Below are positions 60,662 through 64,000 of a stretch of DNA of 64,000 nucleotides, piece by piece; the stretch's first letter is position 1; the number at the start of each line of letters is the position of its first letter. The translations under genes and the position numbers were made by a program. Under the pieces are notes generated by a model, which was not told where the DNA came from, ran no database searches, and saw only the letters and a program-made list of their open reading frames with translations. The stretch comes from Bacillus horti (GTDB lineage: Bacteria > Bacillota > Bacilli > Caldalkalibacillales > JCM-10596). The stretch spans positions 248,001 to 312,000 of the forward strand of contig NZ_JAUSTY010000004.1 in NCBI RefSeq assembly GCF_030813115.1, in the 5' to 3' direction.

Positions 60662-61309
60662 ATGAGACTGCGTAAAAAACCGTGGGCTGACGCTGAAATA
60701 GAAGCTTCTCCACATATAGTTGTGCCTAACCCGACTGAGCTAAAGGGAAAATGGCATCAGTTTTTCAAAAATAATAATCCGATACATATTGAGCTTGGTA
60801 CAGGAAAGGGGCAATTTATCACAGGGATGGCACAGGCTCATCCGCATATCAATTACATTGGTATGGAGCTACAGACTAGTGTTATAGCGATGGCATTGAA
60901 AAAAGCTAAGGAAGTTAAAGCTCCAAATTTATGCTTGCTTAATCAAAACGCCTTACAGCTACCAGATTTCTTTGAGCCAGAAGAGCTTGAAAGAATCTAT
61001 GTAAATTTCTCAGATCCATGGCCTAAAACAAGACATGCCAAACGACGTTTAACACATCAGGTTTTCCTAGATATTTACCTAGAGCTGCTTGGAGAGGGTA
61101 ATGAAATTCATATGAAGACAGATAATGAAGGGCTCTTTGAATTTTCCCTAAACAGCTTTTCAGATTTCGGCTGTCGCTTGAAAAACATCACACTAAACCT
61201 TCATGAGAGTGATATGGAAGGAAATATCATGACGGAGTATGAGGAGAAATTTTCTAGTCAAGGGATGAAGATTTACCGTTGTGAGGCTGTCTTACCAGCA
61301 CAAAAATAA
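60662..61309 (+). CDS. trmB: tRNA (guanine-N7-)-methyltransferase TrmB
   Basis: A 215-aa SAM enzyme that methylates G46 of tRNA. Motif I IHIELGTGKGQFITGMA, the substrate Asp in VNFSDPWPKTRHAKRRLTHQ, and HMKTDNEGLFEFS are diagnostic. AGGAGG precedes ATG 60662. ytnP follows after 21 nt. B. subtilis keeps the same neighbours. Confidence 0.96.
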   Translation: MRLRKKPWADAEIEASPHIVVPNPTELKGKWHQFFKNNNPIHIELGTGKGQFITGMAQAHPHINYIGMELQTSVIAMALKKAKEVKAPNLCLLNQNALQLPDFFEPEELERIYVNFSDPWPKTRHAKRRLTHQVFLDIYLELLGEGNEIHMKTDNEGLFEFSLNSFSDFGCRLKNITLNLHESDMEGNIMTEYEEKFSSQGMKIYRCEAVLPAQK

Positions 61310-61330
61310 GCTTAAAGGGGAGAGGTTCTC

Positions 61331-62182
61331 GTGGAACAGCTACAAATCGGAAGGATCAAGCTGACCTGGTTACGGGGTGGAGTGAATCATTTAGATGGAG
61401 GGGCCATGTTTGGAGTTGTTCCCAAGCCTCTATGGAGTAAAAAATATCCTTGCAATGAAAAAAATCAAATTGAGCTTCGCACAGATCCCATTCTTGTGCA
61501 AAGTGAAGGGAAGAATCTACTGATCGACTCTGGAATGGGTCAGGGGAAGCTGACAGAGAAACAGCTTAAAAATTTTGGTGTATTGGAAGAATCAAAAATA
61601 GAAAGCTGTTTGCAAGAGCTTGGTTTAACATGTCAAGATATTGATTACGTCCTTATGACCCACCTTCATTTTGACCATGCCAGTGGATTAACAAAGGAAG
61701 TGGAGCAAGGAAAGTTTGAAGCAGTATTCCCACGTGCTAAGCATATTGTGTCAAGGATAGAATGGGAGGAAATGCAGCAGCCTAATATTCGCTCTAGAAA
61801 TACGTATTGGAAGCAGAATTGGGAAGCGATTAAGGATTTAGTTGAGCCCTTTGAGCAGCAGATTCAGATTACATCTGAGGTCACAATGTATCATACAGGA
61901 GGTCACAGTGCAGGTCACTCAATCGTACGATATGAAAGCGCTGGTGATCAGGGAATTCACTTCGGGGATTTGATGCCCACTCATGCTCATCAAAATCCGC
62001 TCTGGGTATTAGCTTATGATGATTATCCAATGGACTCTATTTTTGCTAAGGAGAAATGGGTAAAAGAGGCCTTGGATGGTGAGTGGTGGGTGACCTTTTA
62101 TCACGATGCCTATTATAGGGCTATCAAATGGAATGCAGAGAATGAGCAGCTAGAGCAAGTGAAAAGGATAAGGCCAGAATAG
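61331..62182 (+). CDS. ytnP: MBL-fold lactonase of the YtnP type
   Basis: A 283-aa metallo-beta-lactamase-fold hydrolase. The dinuclear zinc motif is [11 protein letters not shown] with further His in HTGGHSAGH and Asp in [10 protein letters not shown]. YtnP of B. subtilis is reported to degrade lactone signals (quorum quenching of Streptomyces). GTG 61331 follows AAGGGGAGAGG. It lies directly after trmB, as in Bacillus. Confidence 0.9.
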   Translation: MEQLQIGRIKLTWLRGGVNHLDGGAMFGVVPKPLWSKKYPCNEKNQIELRTDPILVQSEGKNLLIDSGMGQGKLTEKQLKNFGVLEESKIESCLQELGLTCQDIDYVLMTHLHFDHASGLTKEVEQGKFEAVFPRAKHIVSRIEWEEMQQPNIRSRNTYWKQNWEAIKDLVEPFEQQIQITSEVTMYHTGGHSAGHSIVRYESAGDQGIHFGDLMPTHAHQNPLWVLAYDDYPMDSIFAKEKWVKEALDGEWWVTFYHDAYYRAIKWNAENEQLEQVKRIRPE

Positions 62183-62198
62183 AAGGGTGTAGGACTCC

Positions 62199-62504
62199 AT
62201 GAATCATGAAATGATGCTTTTTCAAGCGAGACAGGATTTTATAGATATGCATAAGGAGCTGTTAGAGGGACGACAGCTTACTCTTGAAAAATATGATTTG
62301 ATTGCCTCCGATTTAAAAAGGATGGATGACCTTAACTTTGAAATGATCTTGCAGTTTGTTGAGGAACAGGACGGATTTAACATCAAAAAGATGTGGAAGG
62401 ATATCTCAGGCTATGTCGAGCAAATGAAAGAAAATGGGGATTGGCAGGCGCAGAAAGAGACAATAATTACTTGGCAAAATAACCAGCTAGTTATCATACG
62501 CTAG
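62199..62504 (+). CDS. Small alpha-helical protein, function unknown
   Basis: A 101-aa protein rich in charged residues, predicted to be mostly helical, with no signal peptide or membrane segment. It begins MNHEMMLFQARQDFIDMHKE. It starts 17 nt after ytnP and follows a modest AAGGGTG site, so it likely belongs to the trmB-ytnP operon. No family recognised. Confidence 0.65.
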   Translation: MNHEMMLFQARQDFIDMHKELLEGRQLTLEKYDLIASDLKRMDDLNFEMILQFVEEQDGFNIKKMWKDISGYVEQMKENGDWQAQKETIITWQNNQLVIIR

Positions 62505-62612
62505 GTAGTAATCTGTGGCGTGATTTTTGTAATAGACTTCACCTTAAGGATCTAAGTCATTGACGAATCTACTAGATCTTGCGGCGCTACGAAATCGTCA
62601 AATGGTCTCCAT

Positions 62613-62825
62613 CTATTTCTTAATAGATTCTTTCTCTGCATGCTCAGTAGACGGGCTACTCCCTTGGGAGGATGACTGTTGCTTGGAGCGTCGGGAAAGA
62701 ATTTTTTTACTGAGCCAAAAAAACCAGCCGAACCTAAAGCCAGCTACGATGAAAGCACAGAAAAATAAAACGAATCCTAGACTCATTCCTAGTACAATCA
62801 AAACAGATGACCAAAACCCATTCAC
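62613..62825 (-). CDS. Small membrane protein with charged tail
   Basis: A 70-aa protein. Residues 5-40 are hydrophobic (SVLIVLGMSLGFVLFFCAFI), and the tail (ILSRRSKQQSSSQGSSPSTE) is Ser/Gln-rich and basic to acidic. GTG 62825 has GGGGAGAGGGG upstream. No known family. The overlapping plus-strand reading is considered a shadow. Confidence 0.5.
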   Translation of the reverse strand: MNGFWSSVLIVLGMSLGFVLFFCAFIVAGFRFGWFFWLSKKILSRRSKQQSSSQGSSPSTEHAEKESIKK

Positions 62826-63007
62826 GCCCCTCTCCCCTTTCCTTATTACGTATTAAAAGTATAGACAGAAGAATAGAAAGTTAAAACACAGCAATCCTTT
62901 TGGGTGGCACAGCAGAAGAGCTTTAACGCGTATTCTTGAGCCCCCTTACGCTTCTCTATTACAATGAAGGCAATGTAAGGAATGAAGTAGAAAAAGGAGG
63001 CGTTCAT

Positions 63008-64000
63008 ATGGAGGATTTTTTCCCCATCAAAAAGGTAGATTATATCGAGTTGTTTGTTGGTAATGCAAAGCAGGCGATGCATTTTTACTGTAAAGGCTTT
63101 GGCTTTAAACCGGTTGCTTATTCTGGACTTGAAACCAAAAATCGTGAAACGACGTCATATGTTTTAAAGCAAAAAGGAATTCGTTTAATCGTAACTTCTT
63201 CTCTTTCTGATACCCATCCGATTGCCGATTTCGTTAAGCTTCATGGAGATGGAGTAAAGGATATTGCTCTAGAGGTAGATGATGTTGAAAGCGCATACAA
63301 TGAAGCTGTAGTAAGAGGAGCCATTGCGCTACAGCCACCGGAGGAAATACAGGATGAGTATGGAGTTTGGAAAAAAGCAATCGTAGGAACATACGGCGAT
63401 ACGATTCATTCCCTTATTGAACGTAAGGACTACACTGGTCCCTTTGCTCCCGGCTACACAGCTTATCATGCTGCATTCCAAACGGAGGAAACGGGTCTAT
63501 TAGGTATTGATCATATTGTTGGTAATGTGGAGTTAAACAAGATGGAAGAATGGGTTTCCTATTATGAGAAGGCATTCGGTTTTACGCAAATGATTCATTT
63601 TGATGATGATGATATCAGTACAGAGTATTCTGCTCTAATGTCCAAGGTTATGCAGGGAGGAGATGGACGCATTAAATTTCCGATCAACGAGCCTGCTGAA
63701 GGAAAACGAAAATCACAAATTCAGGAATATCTCGATTTTTACAAAACACCTGGTGTGCAGCATATTGCTTTAACCACTTCAAATATTATTCACACGGTAT
63801 CTACTCTTCGTGACAAGGGAGTTGAGTTTCTCAATGTTCCTGCCTCCTATTATGAGGATTTGAGGCAAAGGGTTGGAGATATCGAGGAAGAGATTAAGGA
63901 TTTAGAGAATCTAGATATTCTGGTTGACAGGGATGAAGAGGGATACTTATTGCAGATATTTACCAAGCCAGTCGTGGACCGTCCTACACTATTTTTTGAA
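63008..64000 (+). CDS. hpd: 4-hydroxyphenylpyruvate dioxygenase, C terminus beyond window
   Basis: ATG 63008, preceded by AAAAGGAGG, opens a frame that runs off the end of the window after 331 codons. It has two vicinal-oxygen-chelate halves (VDYIELFVGNAKQAMHFYCK and GIDHIVGNVELNKMEEWVSY). Iron ligands are His in GIDHIVGNV, His in GVQHIALTT, and the Glu in LFFE at the very end. It converts 4-hydroxyphenylpyruvate to homogentisate in tyrosine breakdown. The last 35 or so residues are missing from view. Confidence 0.94.
   Translation, partial: MEDFFPIKKVDYIELFVGNAKQAMHFYCKGFGFKPVAYSGLETKNRETTSYVLKQKGIRLIVTSSLSDTHPIADFVKLHGDGVKDIALEVDDVESAYNEAVVRGAIALQPPEEIQDEYGVWKKAIVGTYGDTIHSLIERKDYTGPFAPGYTAYHAAFQTEETGLLGIDHIVGNVELNKMEEWVSYYEKAFGFTQMIHFDDDDISTEYSALMSKVMQGGDGRIKFPINEPAEGKRKSQIQEYLDFYKTPGVQHIALTTSNIIHTVSTLRDKGVEFLNVPASYYEDLRQRVGDIEEEIKDLENLDILVDRDEEGYLLQIFTKPVVDRPTLFFE

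Overview
The window looks like a chromosomal segment of a spore-forming, low-to-medium GC Bacillales bacterium. The grounds are strong AGGAGG-type ribosome binding sites, frequent GTG/TTG starts, a CotD-type spore coat gene, a spore-photoproduct-lyase-like radical SAM gene, a CwlD-like amidase, a TnrA-type nitrogen regulator with canonical boxes, and many neighbours shared with the ytxx region of Bacillus (ytoA/ytpB, ytqA/ytqB, ytfP, ytgP, ythP/ythQ, trmB/ytnP). An alkaliphilic or soil Bacillus relative is likely; species cannot be assigned. No rRNA, tRNA, CRISPR array, prophage or transposase gene was seen.

Layout. 1-2.5 kb: pheT (5' end outside the window), an unusually long zapA and cvpA. 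2.9-8.4 kb: a small Gly/Trp-rich protein, an SsuA/NMT1-type ABC importer, an ECF sigma factor with its DUF4179 partner, and a 27-residue membrane peptide. 8.5-14.8 kb: pckA and glutamate dehydrogenase diverging from a symmetric promoter region, a decayed gene, rsgA, a gamma-carbonic-anhydrase-like protein and an SDR. 14.9-18.9 kb: ytpB (terpene synthase), an AraC/GyrI regulator, a GyrI-like protein, and a probable structured RNA immediately upstream of an RNHCP zinc-ribbon gene. 19-30.8 kb: housekeeping and redox genes, then amtB and tnrA with two TnrA boxes. 31-35 kb: an acidic repeat protein, RNA modification enzymes and cotD. 35.3-38.5 kb: a candidate peptide-pheromone/RRNPP-receptor pair next to a secreted subtilisin. 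38.7-44 kb: a C26 amidotransferase, a Cof hydrolase, an MFS transporter and an EcsAB-like ABC pair. A 143-bp non-coding repeat occurs twice, near 32.2 and 40.4 kb.

44-55.5 kb is a uronate utilisation regulon: an M24-like protein lacking metal ligands, DUF624, IolB-like isomerase, sugar ABC importer (binding protein and two permeases, no ATPase), Gfo/Idh oxidoreductase, LacI regulator, GH88/105 unsaturated-uronyl hydrolase and KduI. Four copies of the palindrome TAACAACGTTGTTA sit 4-5 nt downstream of recognisable -10 boxes before the four transcription units, which defines the LacI regulon from sequence alone. The likely pathway is import of unsaturated oligo-uronides, GH88/105 cleavage, then KduI isomerisation; no kduD, kdgK or kdgA is present here, so later steps are elsewhere or are done by the oxidoreductase.

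55.6-64 kb: a multi-pass PDZ-Lon protease, an SPL-like radical SAM protein, amidase, rhodanese, cysteine synthase, trmB, a YtnP-like lactonase, small unknown proteins and the start of 4-hydroxyphenylpyruvate dioxygenase, cut by the window end.

The most promising undescribed material is the RNA plus RNHCP unit (18.2-18.9 kb), the candidate pheromone/receptor/protease locus (35.3-38.5 kb) and the 143-bp repeat family.
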